Positions 28,058 through 36,874 of a DNA stretch of 64,000 nucleotides are shown piece after piece. A program made the position numbers and the translations under genes. Where the stretch lies: contig JAYZWL010000067.1 in assembly GCA_036154955.1 (NCBI GenBank), forward strand, positions 62,001 through 126,000. Reading direction: 5' to 3'. Origin of the DNA: Albimonas sp036154955 (GTDB taxonomy: Bacteria > Pseudomonadota > Alphaproteobacteria > Rhodobacterales > Rhodobacteraceae). The notes below the pieces were generated by a model. It ran no database searches. It worked only from the letters and a program-made list of their open reading frames with translations, and was not told where the DNA came from. Position 1 is the stretch's first letter. Each line of letters starts with the position of its first letter.

Positions 28058-28517
28058 GCCGGTTTCCTTATAATATTTCGACTGCACGGCGCACCTCCAG
28101 ATCCAAGCGACACGACTTGAGACAAATTCTGGACGGCGCGTCGTGGCCAAAATGGGGCGAATTGGGCGGCATTGGCACAAGTTCCTCAACCTCGCCAACC
28201 TCGCCCAAAGGTAGATCTTCGTTTCCCCTTTAAGCACAAAAATAGATGATTCACTGGCGAACGATTTTCGATTGCAACCAACATTCCGTTACGGCATTTA
28301 ACAACCTGAACGTGAATTGCGGTGAAATCCGAATTGCGGCGGAAATGGGGCGCATCCGCGCGGCGAATCATGTCGCGCCGCAGCCGCGTTCAGGTTGCGG
28401 ATTCGGGGCCATGCCGCGCCGCGCCCGCCGCATATCTGGCGCCCCCTCTCTGCCGGCTACCCAACCCGTTGGCGGCGCCCTATACTGCGCGTGTTACGCG
28501 ACGGGGAGGGACCCAAC
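28058..28517. other. 460-base AT-rich intergenic region upstream of nrdR
   Basis: Divergent promoter region for the VPLPA-CTERM gene and nrdR, visibly lower in GC than its surroundings, especially 28060-28350. It holds a tandem 9-base repeat (28188-28205), and TATACT at 28481-28486 as a likely -10 box 32 bases ahead of nrdR. Short open frames cross it, without credible products. Confidence 0.5.
28188..28205. repeat. tandem 9-base direct repeat
   Basis: AACCTCGCC occurs twice back to back about 130 bases upstream of the VPLPA-CTERM gene. A head-to-tail repeat in a promoter region could be a response-regulator site. Confidence 0.3.
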
Positions 28518-28988
28518 ATGCGCTGCCCGTTCTGCGGCAATACCGACACTCAGGTGAAGGACAGCCGTCCCGCCGAAGATCACGTCGCCATCCGACGCCG
28601 CCGCTTCTGCCCGGCCTGCGGCGGCCGCTTCACCACCTATGAGCGGGTGCAGCTGCGCGACCTCACCGTGGTCAAGAAGAACGGCAAGCGGGAGGATTTC
28701 GACCGGGACAAGCTCTCCCGCTCCATCCGCATCGCGCTCCAGAAGCGGCCGATAGAGCCCGACCGGATCGAGCAGATGATCTCCGGCATCGTCCGTCGCC
28801 TCGAATCCAAGGGCGACAGCGACGTGCCGTCCGACGAGATCGGCCAGATCGTGATGGAGGCGCTGGCCCGCATCGACACCGTGGCCTATGTGCGCTTCGC
28901 CTCGGTCTACAAGAATTTCCAGGAAGCCGACGACTTCGAGGAGTTCGTGGCCGAGCTGCGCCCCATCGCCAAGCCGGACGAGGCCTGA
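28518..28988 (+). CDS. nrdR: transcriptional repressor NrdR
   Basis: Nucleotide-sensing repressor of ribonucleotide reductase genes. The 156-aa protein has an N-terminal zinc ribbon (CPFC at 3-6 and CPAC near 31-34) that binds DNA, and an ATP-cone domain (about 49-139, VVKKNGKREDFDRDKL) that reads ATP/dATP. The start at 28518 follows GGGGAGGGACC and matches the universal MRCPFCG start; upstream in-frame codons are spurious. No NrdR box (pair of ACACNATATNTNG-like elements) was seen in this window. Confidence 0.97.
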   Translation: MRCPFCGNTDTQVKDSRPAEDHVAIRRRRFCPACGGRFTTYERVQLRDLTVVKKNGKREDFDRDKLSRSIRIALQKRPIEPDRIEQMISGIVRRLESKGDSDVPSDEIGQIVMEALARIDTVAYVRFASVYKNFQEADDFEEFVAELRPIAKPDEA

Positions 28989-28999
28989 TCAAGCCCCGC

Positions 29000-29227
29000 T
29001 CACGCGCCCCGACCGGGTCGCGCAGGATCGTCGCGCCGCACCCGCCCGGCGGCGACGATGCGCCGGGCGATCAGCCAGGACGCCGGAATCGCCAGCAGGA
29101 ACCCCAGGCCGGCGACGATCGCGATGGGCCGCGCCGTATCGAAGCCGGCGACCAGCGCCGCGACGATGCCCGCGCCCATCAGAGTGGTGGAGACCATGGC
29201 GTGAAGGATCAGCGTGAGTCGGATCAT
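29000..29227 (-). CDS. small two-helix membrane protein
   Basis: A 75-aa protein with two hydrophobic segments (about 4-26 and 31-54) and a basic C-terminus. The sequence pattern MIRLTLILHAMVSTTLMG, then GLGFLLAIPASWLIARRI, matches a short family widely present in Rhodobacterales and often mis-annotated as CTP synthetase; it has no relation to PyrG. Function unknown. TGGAGC upstream supports the start. Convergent with nrdR (11-base gap) and divergent from ribD. Confidence 0.7.
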   Translation of the reverse strand: MIRLTLILHAMVSTTLMGAGIVAALVAGFDTARPIAIVAGLGFLLAIPASWLIARRIVAAGRVRRDDPARPGRGA

Positions 29228-29284
29228 GAAGCAGCTCCATTCGAAGATCGCTCCGACAAGATCCGATCCCTCACATTCAGACAT

Positions 29285-29296
29285 TGACATATGTCA
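29285..29296. promoter_or_regulatory. perfect 12-bp palindrome in divergent promoter region
   Basis: TGACATATGTCA lies 58 bases ahead of the small membrane gene and 79 ahead of ribD. The overlapping TTGACA (29284-29289) also matches a -35 box for the ribD strand, though no good -10 follows. With neighbouring bases it also reads TTG-N8-CAT, one mismatch from TTG-N8-CAA FNR/Dnr-type sites. Confidence 0.35.
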
Positions 29297-29374
29297 TGCC
29301 CGCGCCGCCGCCCCTCGCCTCCGTCCCGGCCTCGGGCTAGACCGACGCCGATGACGCAAGCGGAGCGACCCACG

Positions 29375-30487
29375 ATGTTCGACGACGCCGATGCGCGCTG
29401 GATGCGCGCGGCCCTCGCCCTGGCCCGCCGCGGGCTGGGCCGGGTCGCGCCCAACCCCGCCGTGGGCTGCGTGATCGCGCGCGACGGCGTGGCGCTGGGG
29501 CGCGGCTGGACCCAGCCCGGCGGCCGCCCGCACGCGGAGACCATGGCGCTCGCCCAGGCCGGCCCCGACGCCCGCGGCGCCACCGCTTACGTCACGCTCG
29601 AACCCTGCGCCCATCACGGCAAGACGCCGCCCTGCGCGGAGGCGCTGGTGGCCGCCGGCGTCGCCCGGGTGGTCGCCGCCGCCGGGGACCCCGACCCGCG
29701 GGTGAACGGCCGCGGTTTCGACATCCTGCGCGCGTCGGGCATCTCGGTCGCCTCCGGTCTGCTGGAGGCGGAGGCCCGCGATCTCAACGCCGGCTTCCTC
29801 ACCCGTCACGCGCTGGGCCGCCCCTGGGTCACGCTGAAGCTGGCCGGCAGCCTCGACGGGCGCATCGCCACCGCCTCGGGCGACAGCCGCTGGATCACCG
29901 GGCCCGCCGCCCGCGCCCGCGTCCACCTGATGCGGGCGGAGGCGGACGCGATCCTGGTCGGCATGGGCACCCTGCGCGCCGACGATCCCGCGCTGGACGT
30001 CCGCCTGCCGGGGCTGGAGGACCGCTCCCCCCTGCCCGTCCTGCTCGACGCCCGGCTGACCACGCCGCCCGAGGCGCGCCTGCTCGCCTCCGGCCGCCCG
30101 GTCCTGATCCTGCACGCCCCCGCCGCCGACCCGGCGCGGGCCGAAGCGCTGCGCGCCCGCGGCGCCGATCTGCTCGCCGTCCCCGCCGTCCCCAACGGCC
30201 TCGCCCCCGCCGACGCGCTCGCCGCGCTCGGCGCCCGCGGCCTGACCCGCCTGTTCTGCGAAGGCGGCGGCCGGCTCGCCGCCACGCTGATCGAGGCGGA
30301 CCTGGTGGACGAGATCGCCTGGTTCACCGGCGGCGCCGCCATCGGGTCGGAGGGGCTGCCCTCCCTCGGCCCCCTCGGCCTGTCGCTGCTCTCGGAGGCC
30401 CCCCGCTTCCGCTGCGTGGAGACCCGCGCCCTCGGCCCCGACGCGCTCAGCCTGTGGCGACGCGCCGGCCCCGCCCCCGCCGCTTAG
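29375..30487 (+). CDS. ribD: riboflavin biosynthesis deaminase/reductase
   Basis: Bifunctional enzyme for steps two and three of riboflavin synthesis. The 370 aa have an N-terminal cytidine-deaminase-type domain with zinc ligands in HAETMAL and EPCAHHGKTPPCAEAL, and a C-terminal reductase domain (from about 147: PWVTLKLAGSLDGRIA, DAILVGMGTLRADDP, FCEGGGRLAATLI). I chose 29375 over the ATG at 29351 because CGGAG lies upstream and the length fits. The nrdR-ribD order is conserved in alphaproteobacteria; ribE is not in the window. Confidence 0.95.
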   Translation: MFDDADARWMRAALALARRGLGRVAPNPAVGCVIARDGVALGRGWTQPGGRPHAETMALAQAGPDARGATAYVTLEPCAHHGKTPPCAEALVAAGVARVVAAAGDPDPRVNGRGFDILRASGISVASGLLEAEARDLNAGFLTRHALGRPWVTLKLAGSLDGRIATASGDSRWITGPAARARVHLMRAEADAILVGMGTLRADDPALDVRLPGLEDRSPLPVLLDARLTTPPEARLLASGRPVLILHAPAADPARAEALRARGADLLAVPAVPNGLAPADALAALGARGLTRLFCEGGGRLAATLIEADLVDEIAWFTGGAAIGSEGLPSLGPLGLSLLSEAPRFRCVETRALGPDALSLWRRAGPAPAA

Positions 30488-30557
30488 GGTTGGCCGCCTC
30501 GCGGGCCTTCGCTATAGGGGGCGGACCCCTTTCCCGCACCAGGACCCGGCGCGCCCC

Positions 30558-31289
30558 ATGCAGACCCCGCGGATCACCGTCATCGCGCCCATGAAGAACG
30601 AGGCGGAGAATGTCGGCCGCCTCGCCGACGAGATCGCCGAGGCCTGCGCCCCGCTCGCCCCGTTCGAATGCATCTTCGTCAACGACGGCTCCGACGACGA
30701 CACCGCCGGCGCCATCGCCCGGGCCCGCCTTCGCCACCCGTGGCTGCGCGAGGTGCGGCACGAATTCTCCTGCGGGCAGTCGGCCGCGGTGCTGTCGGGC
30801 GTGCGCGCCGCCCGCGCCCCGATCTGCTGCACGCTGGACGGCGACGGTCAGAACCCGCCGGCGGAGATCCCGCGCCTCGCGGCGCCCCTGCTGGCGGACG
30901 AGACCGGGCGCATCGGCCTCGTCGCCGGCCAGCGGGTCGACCGGCAGGACACGGCGTCGAAAAAGCTCGCCTCCCGCGCGGCCAACGCCCTGCGCCGGTC
31001 GCTGCTGAAGGACGACACCCGCGACACAGGCTGCGGGCTCAAGGCGTTCCCGCGCGAGCTGTTCCTGCAGCTCCCCTTCTTCGACCACATCCACCGCTAC
31101 CTGCCCGCGCTGGTGAAGCGCGAGGGGCGCGAGGTGGCGCTGGTCGACGTCTCCCACCGGGCGCGGGACGCGGGCAAGTCGAATTACACCAATTTCGGCC
31201 GCGCCATGGTCGGCGCGCTTGACCTGGTCGGCGTCTGGTGGCTGATCCGCCGCCGCAAGGTCGCCGTGGTCGTGGCGGAGGACGCGTGA
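30558..31289 (+). CDS. GT2-family glycosyltransferase (dolichol-phosphate-mannose-synthase-like)
   Basis: A 243-aa GT-A fold enzyme that likely moves a sugar from a nucleotide sugar to undecaprenyl phosphate. Evidence: VIAPMKNEAENVGRLADEI at the N-terminus, NDGSDD (about 36-41), the acidic LDGDGQNPPAEIPRL site, and conserved SHRARDAGKSNY near 198. There is no C-terminal pair of helices of the ArnC/GtrB kind, only a short hydrophobic stretch near the end. The stop overlaps the following LAB_N gene as TGATG. The common pattern GT2 plus LAB_N plus GT39-type transferase suggests envelope glycolipid modification, but the third gene is absent. Confidence 0.85.
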   Translation: MQTPRITVIAPMKNEAENVGRLADEIAEACAPLAPFECIFVNDGSDDDTAGAIARARLRHPWLREVRHEFSCGQSAAVLSGVRAARAPICCTLDGDGQNPPAEIPRLAAPLLADETGRIGLVAGQRVDRQDTASKKLASRAANALRRSLLKDDTRDTGCGLKAFPRELFLQLPFFDHIHRYLPALVKREGREVALVDVSHRARDAGKSNYTNFGRAMVGALDLVGVWWLIRRRKVAVVVAEDA

Positions 31290-31630
31290 TGGCCTGGCTC
31301 GCCGGGGTGCTGGGCGCCCAGTCGGACGCCGAACTGGCCTGGATCCTGGTCGGGCTGGTCGGTCAGGCGCTGTTCATGGGTCGGTTCCTCGTGCAGTGGA
31401 TCGCGTCGGAGCGGGCGCATCGCTCGGTAGTGCCGGTGGCCTTCTGGTGGTTCTCCATCGGCGGCGCGGCGGTGCTGCTGGCCTACGCCATCTACCGGGC
31501 CGACCCGGTCTTCATCCTCGGCCAGTCGCTGGGCTTCTTCATCTACACCCGCAATCTTTGGCTGATCCGCTCCGAGCGCCGCGCCGCCCTGCTGCCGGAC
31601 CCGGAGGCGGAGGAGCCCGCACCGCGCTGA
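31289..31630 (+). CDS. lipid-A-disaccharide-synthase N-terminal-domain (LAB_N) membrane protein
   Basis: A 113-aa inner-membrane protein with three helices and the LAB_N pattern: LVGQALFMGRFLVQWIASE, SVVPVAFWWFSIGG, and LGQSLGFFIYTRNLWLI. Stand-alone LAB_N proteins are unrelated to LpxB catalysis and usually partner a polyprenyl-phosphate glycosyltransferase; here they share a TGATG junction. Function is probably flipping or presenting the lipid-linked sugar, which is inference. It ends in an acidic/proline tail. Confidence 0.85.
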   Translation: MAWLAGVLGAQSDAELAWILVGLVGQALFMGRFLVQWIASERAHRSVVPVAFWWFSIGGAAVLLAYAIYRADPVFILGQSLGFFIYTRNLWLIRSERRAALLPDPEAEEPAPR

Positions 31631-31783
31631 TCCCGCCCGCTTATTCCCGCCCCGGCGCGCGTCGAATTTTCGCCTTAATCCTTCGTTCATCCCTTCGGGA
31701 CGCTTGCGCGCGGCCCCGCGCCGGTCTTTGATGCAATGCAGCAGCGCGGAACAACCGCGCGGGACCGGACGACAGGGGTGACG

Positions 31784-32137
31784 ATGGGACGGTTGACCAC
31801 GCATGTGCTCGACACCGCGCTGGGGCGCCCGGCCGCGGGACTGCGGATCGAACTGTTCCGTCTCTCGCTCGACAGCCGCGAGCGGATCGCGGAGGCGGTG
31901 ACCAACGCCGACGGCCGCACCGACGCGCCGATGCTGGAGGGCGCGGCGTTCCGGTCGGGAACCTACGAACTGGTGTTCCACGCCGGCCCTTACCTGGACG
32001 AGACCGCGCCCGGCCTGCCCTCGCCGAAATTCCTCTCCGACGTGCCGATCCGCTTCGGCATCGCCGACGCGGACGCGCATTACCACGTCCCTCTGCTGAT
32101 TTCGCCCTACGCCTACTCCACCTATCGGGGGTCCTGA
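31784..32137 (+). CDS. uraH: 5-hydroxyisourate hydrolase
   Basis: Transthyretin-like enzyme that hydrolyses 5-hydroxyisourate to OHCU after urate oxidation. The 117 aa carry the THVLDTALGRPA start with the catalytic histidine (residue 6), TNADGRTD with the conserved arginine, HYHVPLLISPYAYSTYRGS at the end, and the diagnostic C-terminal YRGS. AGGGGTG supports the start at 31784. The stop overlaps xdhA as TGATG. This is the first gene of the purine operon; urate oxidase (PuuD or HpxO) and OHCU decarboxylase are not in the window. Confidence 0.95.
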   Translation: MGRLTTHVLDTALGRPAAGLRIELFRLSLDSRERIAEAVTNADGRTDAPMLEGAAFRSGTYELVFHAGPYLDETAPGLPSPKFLSDVPIRFGIADADAHYHVPLLISPYAYSTYRGS

Positions 32138-33576
32138 TGCGCGACAGCCTTCGCTTCCTGCTCAACGACGCGCCCGTCGAGCTTTCGGGGATCGACCCGC
32201 GCACCACGCTGCTCGACTGGCTGCGGGAGGCGCAGGGGCTGACCGGCACGAAGGAAGGCTGCAACGAGGGCGACTGCGGCGCCTGCACCGTGGGCGTGAC
32301 CCGGCTGGAAGACGGCGTGCCCGTCCGTCGCGCCGTGAACGCCTGCATCCAGCTTCTGCCGATGCTCGACGGCGCCGCGGTGACCACGGTGGAGGCGATC
32401 GCCGGCCCCGACCGACAGCACCCCGCGCAGGCGGCGATGGTGGAGCTTCACGGCTCGCAATGCGGCTTCTGCACGCCGGGCTTCGTCATGTCGATGTGGG
32501 CGGGTTACCCTGACGGGCCGAAGCCGCGCGCCGAGGTGGCGGACATGATCGCGGGAAATCTCTGCCGCTGCACGGGTTACGGGCCGATCCTCGAGTCCGG
32601 TCTCGCCATGCACGACCTGCCCGCGCCGGATTGGGAGGTCGACCCCGCCCCGGCTCTGGCGGCGATGGACGACGGCTCGCTGACGCTTTCGGGCAGCGGC
32701 TGCACCGCGTTCTCGCCCACGACCGAAGCCGAACTCGCAGCGCTTGTAGACGCGCATCCCGACGCGGTGATCGTCGCCGGCGCCACCGATGTCGGCCTGT
32801 GGATCACCAAGCGGCTGGACGAACCCGCGACGCTGATCTTCGTCAACCGGGTCAAGGGTTTCGACCGGATCGTTGAGACGGATACGGGGCTGGAGCTCGG
32901 GGCCGGCGCCACCTATGCCCGCGCCGCCGCGGCGCTGGGTCGGCTGTCGCCGGACCTGGGCGAACTGGTGCGCCGGCTGGGCTCCACCCAGGTGCGCAAT
33001 TCGGGCTGCGTGGGGGCGAACATCGCCAACGGCTCGCCCATCGGCGACGGCCCGCCGCCGCTGATCGCGCTGGGCGCCGAGCTGGTGCTGCGCAAGGGGG
33101 CGGCGGAACGGACGATCCCGCTGGAGGCCTTCTTCCTCGCCTACGGCAAGCAGGATCTCGCGCCGGGCGAGTATGTCTCCGCGGTGCGCATTCCCCGCCC
33201 GGCCGATCCGGCGGCGTTGAAGATCTTCAAGATTTCCAAGCGCTTCGATCAGGATATTACGGCGACCCTCGGGGCCTTCCTGATCCGGGTCGAAGCAGGC
33301 TCGGTCGCCTCCGCTTCCATCGTCTTCGGCGGCATGGCGGGAACCCCGAAGCGCGCCGCCGCGGTCGAGGCCGCGCTTGTCGGCCGCCCCTGGACGCTGG
33401 AGACGGTCGAGGCCGCGCTGCCCGCTTTCGCCGAGGATTTCCAGCCGATGACCGACATGCGCGCCTCCGCCGAATATCGCCTGAAGGCCGCGCGGAACCT
33501 GCTTCTGAAGGTCTTCCACGAAAGCGCCGAGACGAAACCGGAAACCCGGCTCGTCGGCGCGGGGGCGCTGGCATGA
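32137..33576 (+). CDS. xdhA: xanthine dehydrogenase, iron-sulfur/FAD subunit
   Basis: Electron-transfer subunit of the cytoplasmic molybdoenzyme that oxidises hypoxanthine and xanthine to urate. The 479 aa hold the plant-type 2Fe-2S site (CNEGDCGACTV, about 43-53), the second 2Fe-2S domain (QCGFCTPGF and CRCTGY, about 108-145), then an FAD domain (about 185-365) and a CO-dehydrogenase flavoprotein C-domain. The layout matches Rhodobacter XdhA. It overlaps uraH by one base and xdhB by four (ATGA). Confidence 0.96.
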   Translation: MRDSLRFLLNDAPVELSGIDPRTTLLDWLREAQGLTGTKEGCNEGDCGACTVGVTRLEDGVPVRRAVNACIQLLPMLDGAAVTTVEAIAGPDRQHPAQAAMVELHGSQCGFCTPGFVMSMWAGYPDGPKPRAEVADMIAGNLCRCTGYGPILESGLAMHDLPAPDWEVDPAPALAAMDDGSLTLSGSGCTAFSPTTEAELAALVDAHPDAVIVAGATDVGLWITKRLDEPATLIFVNRVKGFDRIVETDTGLELGAGATYARAAAALGRLSPDLGELVRRLGSTQVRNSGCVGANIANGSPIGDGPPPLIALGAELVLRKGAAERTIPLEAFFLAYGKQDLAPGEYVSAVRIPRPADPAALKIFKISKRFDQDITATLGAFLIRVEAGSVASASIVFGGMAGTPKRAAAVEAALVGRPWTLETVEAALPAFAEDFQPMTDMRASAEYRLKAARNLLLKVFHESAETKPETRLVGAGALA

Positions 33577-35903
33577 CCGCCCCCGGCGCGATCAAGGGCG
33601 GCGTTCGCGCTCCGCAGCGGCATGACAGCGGCCACAAGCATGTGGCGGGCGCGGCGACCTATGTGGATGACATACCGACGCCAAGCGGTTGCCTCTCCGT
33701 CGCTTTCGGGCTCAGCCCCCGGGCGCGGGCCCGCATCGTCTCGATGGATCTCGCCCCGGTGCGCGCGGCCCCCGGCGTAGTCGCGGTGCTGACCGAAGCC
33801 GATATTCCCGGCCACAACGACGTCTCCCCCAACGCATATCACGAGCCGCTGCTGGCCGAGGGCGGCGAGGTCCATTTCCAGGGCCAGCCGATTTTCGCCG
33901 TGGTGGCGGAGACCCACCTTCTTGCACGAAAAGCCGCCCGCAAGGCGCTGATCGAATGGGAAGATCTTCCCGCGATCCTCACCATCGACGACGCGATGGC
34001 CGCCGAAAGCTGGTTCGAGCCGCCCTATGTCATGGCGCGCGGCGACGCCGACGCCGCGCTCTCCGCCGCGCCCCGCGTGATCGAGGGCGTGATGGAGATC
34101 GGCGCGCAGGAGCATTTCTACCTCGAATCCCAGGCCGCGCTCGCGGTTCCGGGCGAGGACGGCGACGTCACTATCCATTGCTCCTCCCAGCATCCTACTG
34201 AAATCCAGCATAAAGTGGCCGAGGCGCTGGGCGAGCCCTTCCACTCCGTCACCGTCGAGGTGCGCCGCATGGGCGGCGGCTTCGGCGGCAAGGAGAGCCA
34301 GGGCAATTCGCTCGCCTGCATCTGCGCCATCGCCGCCAAGCGCCTGAATCGTCCGGTGAAAATGCGCTATGACCGCGACGACGACATGACGATCACCGGC
34401 AAGCGCCACGACTTCCGCATCGCCTACAAGGTCGGGGTCGACGAGGCCGGCCGCATCCAGGGCATCGCCTTCGAGCAGATGGCCCGTTGCGGCTGGTCGC
34501 TGGACCTGTCGATGCCGGTCGCAGACCGCGCCATGTTCCACGCGGACAACGCCTACTACCTTCCCGCGGTTCGCATCCGCTCTTATCGCTGTCGGACAAA
34601 CACCTGCTCGAACACCGCTTTCCGTGGTTTCGGAGGTCCGCAGGGCATGGTGGCGATCGAACGGGTGCTCGACCATATCGCCTTCGAGCTGAAAGCCGAC
34701 CCCGTCGAGATCCGCGCCCTCAACTACTACGACCGGCCCGGCGGCGACCGCGTCACGACCCCGTATCACATGGAGGTCGAGGACAACATCATCCATGAGC
34801 TGGCCGCCGAACTGATCGCCAGTTCCGACTACGCGGCGCGGCGCGAGTCCATCAAGGAATTCAACGCGAAATCCGCCGTTCTTAAGAAGGGCATCGCGTT
34901 CTCGCCGGTGAAGTTCGGCATCTCCTTCACCCTGACCCACATGAACCAGGCCTCGGCGCTGGTGCATATCTACACCGACGGCTCGGTCCACCTGAACCAC
35001 GGCGGGACCGAGATGGGCCAGGGCCTGTTCACCAAGGTCGCCCAGGTCGCCGCCGAGTGCTTCCAGATCGACCTCGACCGGGTGAAGATCACCGCGACCC
35101 ATACCGGGAAATCGGCCAACACCGCCCCGACTGCAGCGAGTTCTGGAAGCGATATCAACGGCATGGCGGTCAAGAACGCCTGCGACGAGATCAAGGCCCG
35201 CCTGACCCGCTTCGCCGCCGAACGCTGGCAGACCACGCCGGAGCAGGTGCGCTTTCTGCCCGGCCGCGTCGCCGTGGGCGCCGAAGAGATCAGCTTCGAA
35301 GACCTCGCCTCCGCCGCCTACATGGCCCGGGTATCGCTCTCGGCCACCGGCCACTACGCGACGCCCAAGATCCACTGGGACCGGCCGGCGGCGCGTGGGC
35401 GGCCATTCTACTACTTCGCCTACGGCGCGGCGGTCACCGAAGTCACCATCGACATCTTGACCGGCGAATACCGTTTCGACCGGGCGGACATCCTCCATGA
35501 TTGCGGAAAATCTCTCAATCCAGCCATAGACATAGGGCAGATCGAAGGCGGCTACATCCAGGGGCTCGGCTGGCTGACCATGGAGGAGCTGGTCTGGGAC
35601 GACGCCGGCCGGCTGCGCACCCACGCGCCCTCCACCTACAAGATCCCCACCGCCTCCGACCGTCCCGACATGACCATTCGCCTCTTCGCCGGCGAGAACC
35701 GGGAGGAGACGATCTTCCGCTCGAAGGCCGTCGGCGAACCGCCTCTGATGCTTGGGATTTCCGCGTTGCTGGCTCTGTCGGACGCGGTGTCGGCCGCGGG
35801 TGACGGAACCGTTTACCCCGCGCTGGACGCCCCGGCGACGCCCGAGCGGGTGCTGCGTGCGGTGGACCATGTCCGCGGCCGGCCCTGGGAAACCCGCCGG
35901 TGA
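33573..35903 (+). CDS. xdhB: xanthine dehydrogenase, molybdopterin subunit
   Basis: Catalytic subunit binding the molybdenum cofactor. The 776 aa have the substrate and Moco signatures GGGFGGKESQG (near 233), NTCSNTAFRGFGGPQG (near 345), GGTEMGQGLFTKVAQ (near 475) and the catalytic glutamate in KAVGEPPLML (near 727). Full length. The four-base overlaps with xdhA (ATGA) and xdhC (GTGA) indicate stoichiometric coupled translation. Confidence 0.96.
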   Translation: MTAPGAIKGGVRAPQRHDSGHKHVAGAATYVDDIPTPSGCLSVAFGLSPRARARIVSMDLAPVRAAPGVVAVLTEADIPGHNDVSPNAYHEPLLAEGGEVHFQGQPIFAVVAETHLLARKAARKALIEWEDLPAILTIDDAMAAESWFEPPYVMARGDADAALSAAPRVIEGVMEIGAQEHFYLESQAALAVPGEDGDVTIHCSSQHPTEIQHKVAEALGEPFHSVTVEVRRMGGGFGGKESQGNSLACICAIAAKRLNRPVKMRYDRDDDMTITGKRHDFRIAYKVGVDEAGRIQGIAFEQMARCGWSLDLSMPVADRAMFHADNAYYLPAVRIRSYRCRTNTCSNTAFRGFGGPQGMVAIERVLDHIAFELKADPVEIRALNYYDRPGGDRVTTPYHMEVEDNIIHELAAELIASSDYAARRESIKEFNAKSAVLKKGIAFSPVKFGISFTLTHMNQASALVHIYTDGSVHLNHGGTEMGQGLFTKVAQVAAECFQIDLDRVKITATHTGKSANTAPTAASSGSDINGMAVKNACDEIKARLTRFAAERWQTTPEQVRFLPGRVAVGAEEISFEDLASAAYMARVSLSATGHYATPKIHWDRPAARGRPFYYFAYGAAVTEVTIDILTGEYRFDRADILHDCGKSLNPAIDIGQIEGGYIQGLGWLTMEELVWDDAGRLRTHAPSTYKIPTASDRPDMTIRLFAGENREETIFRSKAVGEPPLMLGISALLALSDAVSAAGDGTVYPALDAPATPERVLRAVDHVRGRPWETRR

Positions 35904-36874
35904 GCTTCGACCGGGACGCGCTCGCCCGCGCCATCGCCGCCCATGGCCCCGTGGTGCGCGTGGTGGTCGCCGAGGCGCTCGGCTCCGCCCCGCGCGAGGC
36001 CGGAGCGGCGATGATCGTCCATGCGACGGGCTTCGAAGGCACCATCGGCGGCGGCGCGCTGGAGTTCGAGGCGTTGGCCGAGGCGCGGCGCAGGCTCGAC
36101 GCCGGCCCGGACGGGGTCGCGCATTACCCTCTGGGTCCGGCGCTGGCGCAATGCTGCGGCGGCGCGGCGACGCTGGGTTATGAGAGATGGGACGAGAAAC
36201 GCCTTGCAACTCTCTCGGATGAATTCGTTTTCGCGCGTCCCCTCGGTGGCGTCGGCGAGCCTCCGCTCGCCATCGCTCGCGCCTTGAGGGACGCCCGGGG
36301 CGGCCAGTCGGCAGATACCCTCTACATCCCCGGCGCGCCGCCATGGCTGGCGGAGCCGATGACCCCAACCCTCACCCCGCTGTGGATCTGGGGCGCCGGC
36401 CATGTCGGCCGGGCGCTGGTGCGGGTGTTCGAGGGCCTGCCCTTCGCGATCACCTGGGTCGACCACGCCCCTGACCGTTTCCCCGAACAGGTCCCGCCCC
36501 ATGCGCGCGCCCTGCCCGTCCCAAGCCCGGCCGATGCCGCCGCGCTCTCGCCTGAGGGCGCGGCGCATCTGGTGCTGACCTATTCGCACGCGCTGGACCT
36601 GGAGATCTGCCATCGGCTGCTCGCCCGCGGCGGCTTCGCCCGGCTGGGCCTGATCGGCTCCGCCTCCAAATCCGCCCGCTTCCGAAGCCGGCTGCGGGCG
36701 CTGGGGCACGATGAGACGACCGTCTCACGCCTTGAATGCCCCATCGGCCTTGCCGGTCCGGCCGGGATGCGCGGCGGCAAGGCCCCGGCCGAGATCGCCG
36801 TTTCGGTCGCCGCCGACCACCTGCAATGGCGCGCCTCCCGCGGGGCCGCCCGCCTGTCCGAGGAGGCGCTATGA
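35900..36874 (+). CDS. xdhC: xanthine dehydrogenase maturation factor XdhC
   Basis: Binds the molybdenum cofactor, promotes its sulfuration and inserts it into XdhB. The 324-aa protein has an N-terminal XdhC/CoxI domain (VVVAEALGSAPREAGAAMIV; LAQCCGGAATLGY) and a C-terminal Rossmann domain (LWIWGAGHVGRALVRVF; TYSHALDLEICHRLL; GLIGSASKSARFRSRL). GTG start at 35900 overlaps the xdhB stop (GTGA), and its own stop overlaps the ABC ATPase start (ATGA). Confidence 0.93.
   Translation: MSFDRDALARAIAAHGPVVRVVVAEALGSAPREAGAAMIVHATGFEGTIGGGALEFEALAEARRRLDAGPDGVAHYPLGPALAQCCGGAATLGYERWDEKRLATLSDEFVFARPLGGVGEPPLAIARALRDARGGQSADTLYIPGAPPWLAEPMTPTLTPLWIWGAGHVGRALVRVFEGLPFAITWVDHAPDRFPEQVPPHARALPVPSPADAAALSPEGAAHLVLTYSHALDLEICHRLLARGGFARLGLIGSASKSARFRSRLRALGHDETTVSRLECPIGLAGPAGMRGGKAPAEIAVSVAADHLQWRASRGAARLSEEAL

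Noticed and set aside
28226..28310. TTAA half-sites resembling CtrA boxes (TTAA-N7-TTAA)
   Set aside because: Only half-sites are present with poor second halves; expected by chance in an AT-rich patch.
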